This document shows, in pieces, positions 46,841 through 58,120 of a stretch of 64,000 nucleotides of DNA; positions within the stretch are counted from its first letter, which is position 1, and every line of letters starts with the position of its first letter. The stretch comes from Theocolax elegans (taxonomy: Eukaryota > Arthropoda > Insecta > Hymenoptera > Cerocephalidae). Made by a program: the position numbers and the translations under genes. Location of the stretch: the NCBI GenBank assembly GCA_026168455.1, contig CM047431.1, forward strand, positions 13,814,183 to 13,878,182, given 5' to 3'. A model generated the notes under the pieces. It searched no databases. It was not told where the DNA came from and saw nothing but the letters and a program-made list of their open reading frames with translations.

Positions 46841-46896
46841 TTCGCAATTATGGTTTTCAATCACACTTTCAAAAATATTATCTGATAAAAAAATTT

Positions 46897-47222
46897 TTAA
46901 CCCTTTCACTGGCAATGTATCATATATGATTAAAAAAAAGTTGTGCCACAACTGGCGATGTATCATATATGATCAAATTGAATAACTGCTGCATTTTTCA
47001 GTCAATTTATTTCAACTTCGGTGTGTAAGAGTTTTGGGGTTTGCCGATTACGAATCTAAGGTCAGAATTAAAAAATTCAAAATGACGCAAACATAACCAT
47101 CAAAATCGATTCTGCGTCCCCAAAAGCCTTATATTCATAGTTAATCGTATAATTTCTTTAGTTTATTGTCCTAGCATTTGTGGTACGTAGAGTAAAAAAG
47201 GCTGCACCAGTGAAAGGGTTAA
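46897..47222. mobile_element. piggyBac-type MITE
   Basis: TTAA, then CCCTTTCACTGG ... CCAGTGAAAGGG, then TTAA. The 12-bp terminal repeats are perfect and the TTAA duplicates are the piggyBac target. The element is 318 bp and non-coding. It contains two copies of TGTATCATATATGAT near its left end. Confidence 0.85.
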
Positions 47223-47745
47223 TTATTACTCCCATCCTATTTCTACCTATATTTTGCTTAAACTCTATAAAGAGTTTCTGCAATAGAAAGTACTAAAATC
47301 AAAGCGGAATAAACGACAAGTATTTTTTACCATACCATACATTGTATTTTTTTTAATTAAACTTTTATATATTTTGCTTAAACTCTATAAAAAGTTTTTA
47401 TTAACTTCCACAAAACTGATAAAAAGGAAACTTCTTTTTATTCTCTTTAAATAAACTATGTCTATTCTTCCCGTGCTTTACATCAGTAGATAAACAATTT
47501 TATAGAATAATAATAACTCATTTGTGCAAAATTAATTTCTGCATAACTAATAATAAAGTAATTTCTCTCTTTTTTATGCTCTTTAAATAAAATAATACTT
47601 GCACCACGCGTTGATTGCCATCTTACTTTTGAATTATACGTCTGATTTAAATTAAATAGCATATTGCATATGAAATATTTTAAGTTTTCTTATTAAGTAA
47701 GATTTATAACTAATAAAATATTACTTATGTCGACTGTAGTATAAC
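47223..47745. other. AT-rich, no gene
   Basis: Only short diverged repeats (for example AAACTCTATAAA with AGTTT at 47262 and 47382). Confidence 0.5.
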
Positions 47746-47937
47746 TAAATTAATTAATATTTTTATCGGTCTTACACTGAACTGGTGATGAGAATGGAAA
47801 TTTAAAAATCTACCCGACCAAGTAGGCTTTCTATACCAATTTAATTTAACTTTATTTTTATCATCTCTAATAACTTTAATATCTAAAAAATTTAATTCTT
47901 TATCAATCTCAACCTCTACTACCAGTTCAGTGACAAG

Positions 47938-48606
47938 ATTGGTGCGTTGAAAGGTGTTATTGACCGTGCCGTTGGACTGTCACACGGTGATTTTAGAAAA
48001 GTAAATTTGGATTTAGTTAAAAAAACTTTTGTTAATAATAATTATCCGATAGATTTGATTAATAGAGTGATTGAAGAGAGAGTGAATCAAATTTATAATA
48101 GTAAATTTAAAGTTAGAGTAGATATTAAAATTGATGCATTTGTTGTTATACCGTATGTTAGAGGTTTATCTGAAAGAATAAGAAAAGAATTTAAAAAACT
48201 AGAAATTCAAGTTTTCTTTAGAAATATTAATAATTTAAGTTTTTTGTTTAATAATTGTAAGGATATAGATAGAAAGGATGATAAATCTGGAGTTGTTTAT
48301 AAAATAAATTGTATTGATTGTGATAAATGTTACATTGGTCAAACTAGTAGATATTTGAAAAAGAGAATTTATGAACATAAATATAGTTTGAGGAGTGTAT
48401 CTGTCACATCAGGTTTGAAAGAGCATTGTTTAGATTTTGTTCATTCATTTGATTTTAAAAATGTAGAAATTTTAGAACAAAATATTATGAATAAATTTAA
48501 AAGAGAAAGTCTTGAGAATATTCATATATTTAAGAATAATAAGAATGTTAATTTAATGTTAGAGTCAAGTAAATTAAATAAGATTTATCATCCTATCTTA
48601 ACTTAG
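47938..48606 (+). pseudogene. Penelope-like C-terminal part with GIY-YIG endonuclease
   Basis: An open frame of about 220 residues to TAG 48604. After the linker (KGVIDRAVGLSHGDF, RVDIKIDAFVVIPYVRGLSE) comes the GIY-YIG nuclease: GVVYKINCIDCDKCYIGQTS, then RYLKKRIYEHK and a His/Cys-containing segment GLKEHCLDFVHSFDF. A conserved Glu (EILEQN) follows. Penelope elements use this nuclease with their RT to insert. The RT body is missing apart from the inverted scrap, so the copy is not autonomous, though the nuclease frame has no break. The predicted ATG at 47947 is internal to the parent protein. Confidence 0.85.
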
Positions 48607-48702
48607 CTTAGTTTATTGGTGTGAATTTATTTGGGGTGGGTCCTTGGAGTGGGGAGGCTTTTTTGAGGGTTTGAATATCGTGTGGAATGGATTTTCATTT
48701 CA

Positions 48703-48742
48703 GTCCCTGATGAGGAGCAGCAGCGAGCTCGAAACGTCGGAC
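48703..48742 (+). ncRNA. Hammerhead-ribozyme-like motif of the Penelope element
   Basis: GTCC, then CTGATGA (48707-48713), a possible stem GAGC/GCTC, GAAA (48731-48734), CGTC and GGAC. GTCC/GGAC would form stem I around the CUGANGA and GAAA cores with the cleavable GUC at 48736-48738. Stem III would be only the AC/GU part, so activity might need dimers. Penelope elements are known to carry hammerheads. Confidence 0.55.
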
Positions 48743-49009
48743 ATCATATTTGGGGTTAGTAGATTTTTGGTGCAGGGGGGCAGTCAGATTGCTTTATTAA
48801 TAATTTGTTTTTATGTTTAGTTAGTGTTTTTATTTTTTATATTTTATATTTTTTATTTTTATTTTTATAGATTCTTCGGGGGTGATTATAAGTAGGGGCA
48901 ATCTGATTGCCCATATAATTGACTGTAAGACCGATAAAAATATTAATTAATTAAGATTTATAACATTTATATAACGACATTATATGTTTCTAATGAGGTC
49001 TATATGTTT

Positions 49010-49142
49010 AAAGAGCATAAAAAAGATTGGTTCGTTCTTTCAAATGGCATGAGAATTTAAAAAAAAAATTCATTTTTTACGGAGATATAAAACTTTAAAA
49101 ATTGGTTATATTTTTTTTGCCAGAAACTTATGAACACAACTG
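49010..49142 (-). mobile_element. Tc1/mariner-like terminus, inverted
   Basis: Matches the reverse complement of 40562-40660 (CTTATGAACACAACTG, TTCTTTCAAATGGC) and ends next to TA. Confidence 0.6.
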
Positions 49143-50021
49143 TATAAAGTCGATTTTTCGTATACACGAAACTGAGTATCTTTGCCTGTATCGAGGTCTG
49201 AATATTATTTCAAATATTAACTCGCACTAATTCTAATACATACACAATAAATATGAATAAGAGTTCACTCTACTGCAGAAGTCGCGACAGAAGTGCGAAA
49301 AAGACAAGTGCGCGAAGCTGCGTTCGATTGCGTACCTATGATTCGCAGAATACAACGCTATAAAGGCATTTTTACATTATTTATTTTGTTGCAGTACATT
49401 TTATTTATCTGATAACTAATTTAAATTAAAACGCTATATGTATTTAATTATGTAATATTTATGTAATTAGCAATTTATGAAATAATTCAATTTAAATCTT
49501 ATATTAATTTAATAAATATTGTCGTGATTGAATAATAAAGTAATTAATCAACAAATTATATAAAAATATAAAGCTGAAGTTAGCAGTGAGATAGCAGCAG
49601 CCCGATAGATTTTCCAGACATTTTGACCCAAAACTCTTTGTAATTACGCCTTATAAATGACTCAAAATAATAAATAAAATATGTCATTATATACAAATAA
49701 AAATTTATCATTAAAATTCAAATGTTTATAACTATTTTATCTGGCTGCTGAGCAAAAATGAAAAATATGTTTTACAGAAAAAATCGAAATCATATTTGCG
49801 TATACATTTAATAAAGAAGACTTTCTCTACGAGGAAGCAATATAATAATAAATATTATAATTTTATTGTTTTGAATTTATCGCTTTTAATCTAAACTGAT
49901 TTTTAAAGTAATTTACAATTAGATTATTTTAATTTTATTACATCATATTATTGTGTAAAATTATTCCATTTTTAATTCTTCTATGTAGGTGAGTTGTATA
50001 ATATATACTGCATGAATCATC
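49143..50021. other. No supported gene
   Basis: AT-rich apart from a GC-richer patch at 49265-49370 that could be promoter or 5' UTR for the locus downstream. No catalytic Cys box of a USP is found here. Confidence 0.4.
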
Positions 50022-51499
50022 ATGGATTATAACAATTTTTCTGATGTCTTAAAACAGCAGGATTTTCAGGAATTCGGAAGAATTTTTTTCATTCATTAAC
50101 GATAATTTGAAAGACACACCTCTAGCCGATGTCGTCAGAGAACTTTATGAAGGTTTCTATTGCATTTTTTTATTAAATTATTGATAGAACAGATCTTACT
50201 TAAGTTTTTACCGCACTTATTAATGATTATTTAAATTAACAAGCAGAGTGTCATTTTATAGACTATAACGCTTATTTATCAAAATCGTATATATACTTCC
50301 TCTTTAATCGCGTATATATCCGAAACAAATAAATATATTCACTTAAACCAAAAATCACATGGAAACTGATATAAACTGCTTCAGATTTCAAAAAAGCTTA
50401 AACCTTTTTAATTTGGAACAATATGTTGTACAAAAAGTAAGAAGTTAATGAAATTTCGGCCTAAAAAATGAATTAAAGTTGCAGTCCTAAATTTTCGTCA
50501 AAATTTCAACACCTTTTTTCCTATAACTTTGTTATAAATCAATATTTTGGCGTTTATTTTTACAATCTTGAGTACTGAATATCAACTTTCTTAGAATTTG
50601 AGATTTTATTGTATATCTTTATTTATTTTTAAGTCATAAGCGATTAAAGTTGAAGTAATTTTTTTAATTTACTTTAGTAGCCTATATGTTCGATAAATTG
50701 GATCAGTCTAAAGTCTAACTTTCTTTGTATTTTTATATTAATAATGTACGCAAGTTTTAGGTGAAATCGTTGATACCATTACATGTTTAACTTGCAATAA
50801 GGTAACAACAAATAAAAGCAATTTTGTTGATCTTTGTATACCAATTAGGTCTAGTATTGTAAGTATACGAAACTGCTAAACAGCTGTTAATTTTAATATT
50901 AATTTTTGTACATAATATTTTTTATTTATCACTTTAAGGACGAAGCATTACGAGCATACTTTGATTATGAAATATTAAATTATGAAAATAAATATCAATG
51001 TGAAGCATGCAATATAAAAAGTCCTGCGTGTAGAGTTTTACGGATACACAAAAAAACCTATATTCTTACTTTACAATTGAATCGATTTTCTTTCGATAAA
51101 AATGTTAATAAAAAAATTAAACTGCATGATAAGTAAGTTAAATTAATAACTGCCTAATATCATAAAAGGGTCGTATTATTTGTTACATTATGATTTAGGG
51201 TTACGTTTACCGATGCATTATTTTTAAACGACTATATTGAACAATCTGAAAATTTATCACTATTCGGTAGAGATTCAAGTAAGTCTATTTTAATACAAAA
51301 ATTGCACAATGAAATGGTAATGATAAAGATATTTAGTACTTAAATCTAGCATAACAAGATAAAATTAACAAAATTATTCTCGCCATTACTTCTTTACGTT
51401 ATAAAATTATTTTACAAATTATTTCTTAAAAAACTGTTGTGACGCCTCACTTTAACGTCTTATAGACAATAAGTCTAATACTAAGTGAACTAAGTGAAT

Positions 51500-51569
51500 G
51501 CTGATATAGCGTAATGGTCAAGGTATATGCCTAGCAATACGTATGTCGGAGTTCGCATCCCGACATATG
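51500..51569 (+). other. tRNA-like (SINE-head) segment in intron
   Basis: TAGCGTAATGGTCAAGG resembles box A and GAGTTCGCATCCCGAC resembles box B with a T-stem (GTCGG/CCGAC). The acceptor stem is poor, so a working tRNA gene is unlikely. Confidence 0.4.
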
Positions 51570-52403
51570 TAAACATTTTATTTGAGAAAATTAACTAAAT
51601 TGATGCAAATAAACGATATTTGCATTAAAAATTATTTTGCTTATTTTTTTATTTTTTGGTGAAAATTAAATAATAATTTTCAACCAAATTAAAGCAAATT
51701 CAAGAAAGTTAACAATTCTTGTTATCTAAATAAATAAAATAAATTACTTTATAATAAATTAGTACAAATAATAAAAATACTGTAAACAATTATTTATTAA
51801 TAAATAATAATAAATAATTGTAGAAATTATGAAAATTTATGTAAAAGAATTTTAACGCGCGACAAATTTACACAGATCTAAGTCGGCTCGATACCAGTAG
51901 ATGGCTACTAGAAATTTCTAGCTCCCGCAACTAAATCTGCGTCTTAAGGAGATATAAGGAGCGATCCAAAGGATCTTGAAAAAAAAAACCATCAGTCGAT
52001 CGACTTTCGTTTTGTAAAAGAATCGATGTCATGCATCGATTCTACTTTGTAAATTAAGTCTCTAGGATGTAGTAGCCATTTAGTGCTAGACATCAAAGAG
52101 ACAGAACTATAAGTTTAATTAAAAAATAAATTATTAAAATAAAGTCCATTATTTTTGTTGAAAGTTTATCGAACCGTACACTGAATTGCACACACATATA
52201 AACTTAACTATAAGAACTCTACAGTCTACGGTGCTATAGAGAGAGCAAAGCGTGTCTCTCTAGTTTCACCTACACTTCTTTTCAGAGCTACTAATGTCGT
52301 GCAATCAAACGTGCACGTTACACTGTTTATGAAATAATATATTGTACTTAAAATTTATGTATAACTACTGAATAATAAGTAACATTTTCATTGTTTTTAA
52401 TAG
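51570..52403. other. Intronic sequence with small palindromes
   Basis: No gene. A hairpin AATCGATG/CATCGATT lies at about 52021-52040. GC-richer blocks at 51850-51970 and 52210-52320 may be old insertions. Confidence 0.4.
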
Positions 52404-52630
52404 GTCAGAAAGCTGATGCATCATATTGCAGCTATGAATTATTTTCTATTATAGTTCACACGGGCAACGCAAATCGAGGTCAAGATTACGACTATATTAA
52501 AAACTTGAAAAGGAAAAAATGGCTACAATTTAATGACGAAATAGTGACATTTGTAATACATTATTTGAATTCAGATTTTATTATTAATACTATTATTTTT
52601 AAGTGTATATATAGATATATGTGTATATAT

Positions 52631-53735
52631 TGTAACAGGGTCGGTATTATACGTCAGGAGGGTTTTAATCGTCCTGTGCACGTACTCGATGCACAGGAAA
52701 TCTCCGCGCTACTGCGTTCAGCTGTCTCACCAAGCAGCTGATAAATCGGTGAAATCGTCTATCAGGACGATTGGAACTAGCCTCAAGCTCCGAATGACGT
52801 TGTCTGCTCTGTGTACAGCATATGTACTTACCTAGTACACACTTATCTCGGATAACATATATTATTCCTCGTTGATACTCGCGCTCGGCTCCTCAGTTAT
52901 GTGTCGTGCGAAGCAATGCACGACACCCGCGGGGCATGGTGGTATTCGCCTTTGGGATAGGAGGTGATCACGGGTTCGATTGACCGTTACTCGAAATTAA
53001 AGTTAAAGAAATAGTTTATTATAAAAAAATAAATGGGAAAGATATTAATAACAAGATGAGCCAAGGCAAGGTTAAACCTTGGCTCAAGGTAAGCAAGTCT
53101 AATAAAGCGGATAAACTACAAAAATACAGAGTCGCGTATGTGCGTGTGCGCGCCCGCCGCAATATACGCACCGAGACACGTCGTCTCGATCTAATCGGGG
53201 AACACGGTTAGATTTGCCAGGTATGGATTACCTGGCTTCGTTACGAATTCCGTCGGTTATAGCCGCGCCGGAGTGTGAAGCAGTCCGGTTTACCGTATAC
53301 GTGGTTACGCGAACGAGAGAGAGAGTCGCGGCGAGAGTGGCTAACCTCTCGCTCTATTATGGTTCGGAGTACCGCGCGTACTCCGACACCGATCTTCGCT
53401 CGCGTTACGATTTCGCTATGAAGTCGCCTGGCCAGGACTTACTTGGTATTCGACGGGGACTTGGGGAACCGCGTACTTCTCCGACCCTCTGTCTCTCCCT
53501 TCCTCTCTTTCTCTCTCACACTCGTTCTCTCCTACGGCTCTCTCGCGCGGGAATCGATGCGTCAGGGGATATCCGTGCTCGGTTTCTCCTGCCTCTCTCA
53601 TAGGCGAGACGATACTGCTGGTGTGTCGTGCACACCGGCTCTCCGGCGCGTTCGCACACGCGCCTTACGCGTCTCAAGCGGTAAATTCACGCGATCGGTA
53701 CGATTTTCGTCTCGCGTGGACCGTTTACCGTTACA
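52631..53735. repeat. Solo LTR, family B, in an (AT)n target
   Basis: Starts TGTAACAGGGTCGG and ends CCGTTTACCGTTACA (TGTAAC/GTTACA). ATAT flanks both sides and can be the target duplication. No internal retroelement sequence is present. ORFs inside (53214-53757) are not genes. It lies in the intron between two USP exons. Confidence 0.75.
52928..52993 (+). other. tRNA-like segment inside LTR family B
   Basis: GGGGCATGGTGGTATTCGCC resembles a box A region and ACGGGTTCGATTGACC a box B. The 5' and 3' arms do not pair well. SINE-like or chance. Confidence 0.35.
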
Positions 53736-53988
53736 ATATATATATATATATATTTAATATTTATTACAGATTCCCGATAAAGAAATAAGAAAAGTTTTTG
53801 ACAATGCGTACGTATTGCTATACAGACAAATGGATAATCGTAGAAATCAAATTGCCTTAAATATTATTAATGTGTCACAACATGTTAAGGTACTCCTTTC
53901 GAATTAATCTTATTTCCTTTTCAAAACATGATTTAAAGATAAAAACATTAACAAAATAACATAATTAATCAAGTCTATTTAAACGCAG

Positions 53989-56210
53989 GAAATTCCAAAA
54001 AAAAACAACGGCACTCTGTAGAAAACTTGAAGAAAATGAAAATGCGAGAGTATTAAAAAAATTAAAATCAAGTTCTGTAATACATGATGTCGATTTTATT
54101 AAGAGCAAAACCTGCTCTTTCGAAAATATTGCAGATAAAACGTCGGATTATGACAAGGTGCGTACTAAATAAACTTAAGGGGATGTCGGACTCAAATTAG
54201 AGAGATATATACTTCTCAGTCCCAGAAATTATATCTAAAATGTTGAATTGAAAATCTAAAAAAAATCATATGCATAGTTTAAAACAATGAGCAAGGACCT
54301 GAAGGATTGATTTTTAAGGAAAAAATAGTTTTTTTAATAACAATTGAATAAACAATTTTTGGTTGGTAATTATTAGTTAAAAGAGGCATAATTTTTCAAC
54401 CCAAACATGATTGACAGGATTTTTTTCAAAAATTCAACATTTTATTCATAAAAAGATATTAAAAACTGACCATTTCCTGAGTCTGTCATGTCCTTAATAG
54501 ACTACCGTTAAAGATTACGTTGTACTTACCCAAAGGTAACAGAATGTAAGGACGTTGCTCATGACTCATTGGCAAATATAAGTATGAACAATACAATGTA
54601 AGTCATGTTACAATTAATTGAGTTCTTAATATATACCCTGCATACAAAATTATTATTTTATCTTTCAGGGCAAGCTATTGTAATTCTGAAAAATCACGAA
54701 AATCATTTTCACCAAAAATGGAAAAGGTTAGTAGACTGTAATGAACTTTGATGCACTAAATTTATTATTTATATAATATTTTAAATTTTCATTAGGAATA
54801 AATGCATTATTTTTATTATTTAACAAACAGAAGTTCAAAGCCTTTTGTGCAGAAAAATTGAGCGAAGCAGTATTGGAACCTATTTTTAAACTTTTATAAC
54901 TAAGAATTTTTTAAATTAAAATCATAATAAAACTGCAATTTCTATATTAATTTAAAAATTTTTGCCTGGGCGAGAAAAATTATATTTTTAAAAACTGCAA
55001 TTTATTGTCAAGTTAATTTTTATAAATTTACCTTGCACTTAAATACAATGATTATAGTTCAATTGTAGTTCATTTTGTACTAACATATAAAAATTTACCT
55101 CATTTTTACAATTTTAAATAAATAACTTTTTTAAATTATTTACATTAATATTTTGCTGCAATTATCAAAGGTTAAAGATGAAATTATTGAGGTACAATCA
55201 ACAGGTTCCGGTGGTATCGTATCGCCTGAATGCCAGAAGCTAAACAATAATACGTAAGATTTGCTTTTTAGTGCATTTTTTCCTCTTAAAATTTCCGATG
55301 AATGATCAAATTTATAATGATATATTACCTTTTTTGTAGAATCCTGATATATCCACCACCTCCTGCTAAGGGTGGTATATCAATTCAACAAATAAATGTT
55401 AATTGTCTAGCTGCTGGAGAATATTTAAATGATAACATCATCAATTTTTATTTAGTTTATATCATTTTAGAAGTGATTGATCCAGCGCATCAGGATAAAA
55501 TATATATATATTTAATACATTTTTTTATTGTAAATTATTAAGTGTCAAAGAGTGTTCTGCCTACGAAAGACATTTTCTGGTCCACAATTGGACAAAAAAC
55601 ACTAATATTTTTGAGAAAGATTATATAGTTATTCCCATTAATGAAAAGTAGGTAAATTAATTTCGTGAATAATCTATTTACTATGTAATATAATGTCCAT
55701 ACTTATACTTTTTAATTTTCTGTGCTCATTGGTATGTGGCCATTGTCTGCCTTACGAATGTGCTTGAAGCTCTGGAAAAGTATGTATACATTTAATACTT
55801 GTTAAATTCTTTGATTACCACAATTGTTAATTTAATTTACACATATTTAAGGTCGTGTACTCTAATTTTTGATTTTCTTGGAATTACCAATTATAGAAAT
55901 ACAGAACAAAATATTTTAGACTACTACATAGAATGTGAAAAAAGAACTGGACTACAAAATATTTTTACAAAAACAAATGTAAAATGTATATATTCACAAG
56001 TGCCATATCAAAAGAATGGAAGTGATTGTGGTATTTATATGCTGCAATATGTAGAAACGTTTTTTTTAGTAAGTTGTATATATAATAAAATATAAAAATA
56101 AAAATATTTTTGATTATTTAATTACAAATTTTACATTCTTACAGAACCAATTACGAAACTTTTATGAACAAATGAACTTGACACATTTGTTTAAAGAAGA
56201 AATAATTTAA
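53989..56210 (+). pseudogene. SENP6/7-like SUMO protease domain (3' half of composite locus)
   Basis: Exons: 53989-54157, 54535-54598, 54669-54726, 55171-55253, 55340-55647, 55723-55779, 55852-56068 and 56145-56210 (TAA 56208). The first four are a low-complexity linker. The Ulp1 domain then reads LIYPPPPAKGGISIQQINV, CLAAGEYLNDNIINFYLVYI, ERHFLVHNWTKNTNIFEKDY, AHWYVAIVCL (His), LIFDFLGITNY (Asp) and QKNGSDCGIYMLQYVETFF (Cys), so the catalytic triad is kept. Breaks: a frame change in the A9 run at 53998-54006, another in the T7 run at about 55520, and an acceptor TG instead of AG at 55721-55722. An AATAAA follows at about 56268. The upstream exon at 53770-53889 joins in phase, suggesting one fused gene. 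Confidence 0.72.
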
Positions 56211-56884
56211 AATAAACGAAAAGCCATTTTTAATATTGTTATTGAAAAAGTTTACAATAACAAGAAATAAATTTAGTACATGTATTATTAATTAATTTAT
56301 TAAATTTTTTTAAATTTCTATATTCATTTGTATATTTTGTGTAAATTATAACAAATATTTATAATAAAAATAAATAATTTTTGGTTGAAGACCTACTAAT
56401 TATAGTCTTAAAATAATTACAATAATAATTGTATTCTTTACCTAATGATAATTCATGATATAATTATTCATTTAATAATTAATTATTTTAAATAATTATT
56501 ATAATATAGTCGGTACGTATAATGGCTTTTATACTGTGCGAAATAGCAATCACAATCAGTAAAGGGATACATTATTGATATTAATTAATATTTTTAAATA
56601 TCGACTTAAATATAGTATTAGAAAATGATCTTATAATAATATCATTGCATTTTTAATTATATTATATGATTTTTTCAGTTAGAAGTACTTAAAAAACAAT
56701 TTTTAGCGTAATAATTAGTCCCACGCAAAATATATTTTTATGCAATAAATAATTACACATAATTAATTGTATTACAATAACTTATTTCTTTTAATTTTAT
56801 ACTAATTATCCAATTAAAAAATAATTAATAAGCAACCTCTTTTTAAGCGATTATTTTGGCATTTTTGAATTTCGCGCTGAGGCG
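56211..56884. other. AT-rich, no gene
   Basis: Only the polyadenylation signal near 56268 is credible. Confidence 0.5.
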
Positions 56885-57061
56885 ATGCCACTTTTGAGCA
56901 CGCTGACTACCGCGGAGTGGTGCGCGAACGGAGGTGAGCATACGCGCAGCAACGATTCCCCCAGGCGACGCAGTCCAATGGTCTACGTCAACTCTTCGCC
57001 GTCAACGGAACCGCTTCTTGGAGAAGAACCTACCTCGATAAGTATGTACTACCTTGTGCAA
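56885..57061 (+). CDS. Candidate coding exon
   Basis: A GC-rich island in AT-rich DNA. From ATG 56885 the frame (MPLLSTLTTAEWCANGG, SPSTEPLLGEEPTSISMYYL) runs into a donor-like C|GTAAGT at about 57061. It could be a first exon of a host gene. No family is recognised and no second exon is found in the window. Confidence 0.3.
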
Positions 57062-57132
57062 TCGTAAGTAGTTTCAAAATCATAAATATTTAATAATTAA
57101 TCGTTTGCACCCTTTAAATAGCCCTATATATT

Positions 57133-57868
57133 TATAGTAATCCTTCAGATTAGTATTATAATTCTTAAAGTGGTTTAAAATTGAAAACCCAACATTAAAA
57201 ATGTTTAAAAATTAATTTTTTATAATTGTATAATAATATTTGTATTTTCAACAGCTTACAGGGGATCAGATGGATGCTGAAACAAGTGGAGATACTTTTC
57301 TACCACTCCAAGGAAAGTGCATAAAATTTTTTGTAATGATCATGCTGATAGATTCATCGTTATAAGGCAACAATTATACTTTTCTATTAATATTTCGGGC
57401 ACTTTTCCCACATATTTTGATCATAAGTGATCTTAATGATTTAGACCCACTCTGGAAATTCATAGGCAGTTTCTGACTATAATAAGACATCTTTTAGACT
57501 ATATTGAGTTTCCAGAGACCGGAGCAGAATTGTTGATTTTCACTATTTAAGGTATAAAAGGCTTACAAGAGTGTGACAGCATACATTTATGGCTTTAAAA
57601 GTATTTTTAATGAAAAGTTCAGCAAATTTTACAAAAAAAGTCATATTTATATTTTTAGTGAAAAATGCATCCCCTGAGAGCTACAAATTCATGAAAATGG
57701 GCATATAATGCAAAAAAGTGCTAAAGTGTCAACTTTGACTCTCTGTAACTGAACATAATGGTCCCGAAAAAATCTGCAAAAATTCAGGAGAACTACTGGA
57801 TACCTCTAAAGCATATTCCTACAGTTATAGCAATATTTATTTTTTTCATCTTCGATGTCACAGAGAAC
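57133..57868. repeat. Dispersed repeat X, copy 2
   Basis: Inverted copy of 45780-46477, ending CATCTTCGATGTCACAGAG before an (AT)n tract. The 74-residue ORF at 57758 is an accident of the repeat. Confidence 0.8.
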
Positions 57869-57979
57869 CACTTATATATATACATATATGGGGTATTCCA
57901 CGTGAACTGGTCCGATCAAAATTTTAATATGCACCAAATTTTGGGTACACATTGCAAATATTTCTCAGAATACAGAAAA

Positions 57980-58113
57980 TAGTATATTACACATCTAGGG
58001 AGGTAAAGTATTGGTGAGCCTATAGTACACGTAAATTGCCCCCCGAGCCGAAGGCGAGGGTGGCAAACGTGTGCTATTGGGTCGCCATTTTACCTCCCGT
58101 GGTGTGTATACTA
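57980..58113. mobile_element. Hairpin MITE-like insert 1
   Basis: AGTATATTACACATCTAGGG, AGGTAAA pairs with TTTACCTCCC, GTGTGTATACT. Inside it TAGTACACGT and GCCCCCC pair with ACGTGTGCTA and GGGTGGC. Confidence 0.7.
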
Positions 58114-58120
58114 TTTTTTT

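Larger units (their letters stand above)
47746..48957 (+). mobile_element. Penelope-like element with inverted 5' part
   Basis: The ends are inverted repeats (TTAATTAATATTTTTATCGG at 47748 and its complement at about 48935-48955). 47772-47936 carries on the minus strand the end of the Penelope RT (ELNFLDIKVI, NWYRKPTWSGRFLNFHSHH). The plus strand from 47937 resumes the same protein just after that point (KIGALKGVIDRAVGLSH). The 5' piece was therefore inverted during insertion. A hammerhead-like motif lies at 48703-48742. Confidence 0.8.
50022..53889 (+). pseudogene. USP47-like deubiquitinase remnant (5' half of composite locus)
   Basis: Exons, by splice signals and phase: 50022-50152, 50761-50858, 50939-51132, 51199-51278, 52404-52552 and 53770-53889. 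They read in order as a ubiquitin-specific protease: QQDFQEFGRI, TPLADVVRELYEG, then DTITCLTCNK and FVDLCIPIRS, CEACNIKSP, YILTLQLNRFSFDK, VTFTDALFLNDYI, YELFSIIVHTGNANRGQDYD, KKWLQFNDEIV and NAYVLLYRQMDNRRN. The Cys box is absent, the first exon changes frame in a T7 run near 50085, and the catalytic His (expected in GHY) is Gln in RGQDYD. All other exon junctions keep GT-AG and phase. USP enzymes remove ubiquitin; this one could not. Introns hold a tRNA-like segment and a solo LTR. Confidence 0.72.

Noticed and set aside
51500..51569. Functional tRNA gene in the USP intron
   Set aside because: Box A and B resemble a tRNA, but the acceptor stem does not pair.
53214..53757. 129- and 104-residue ORFs
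   Set aside because: They lie within the solo LTR family B and end in its (AT)n flank.
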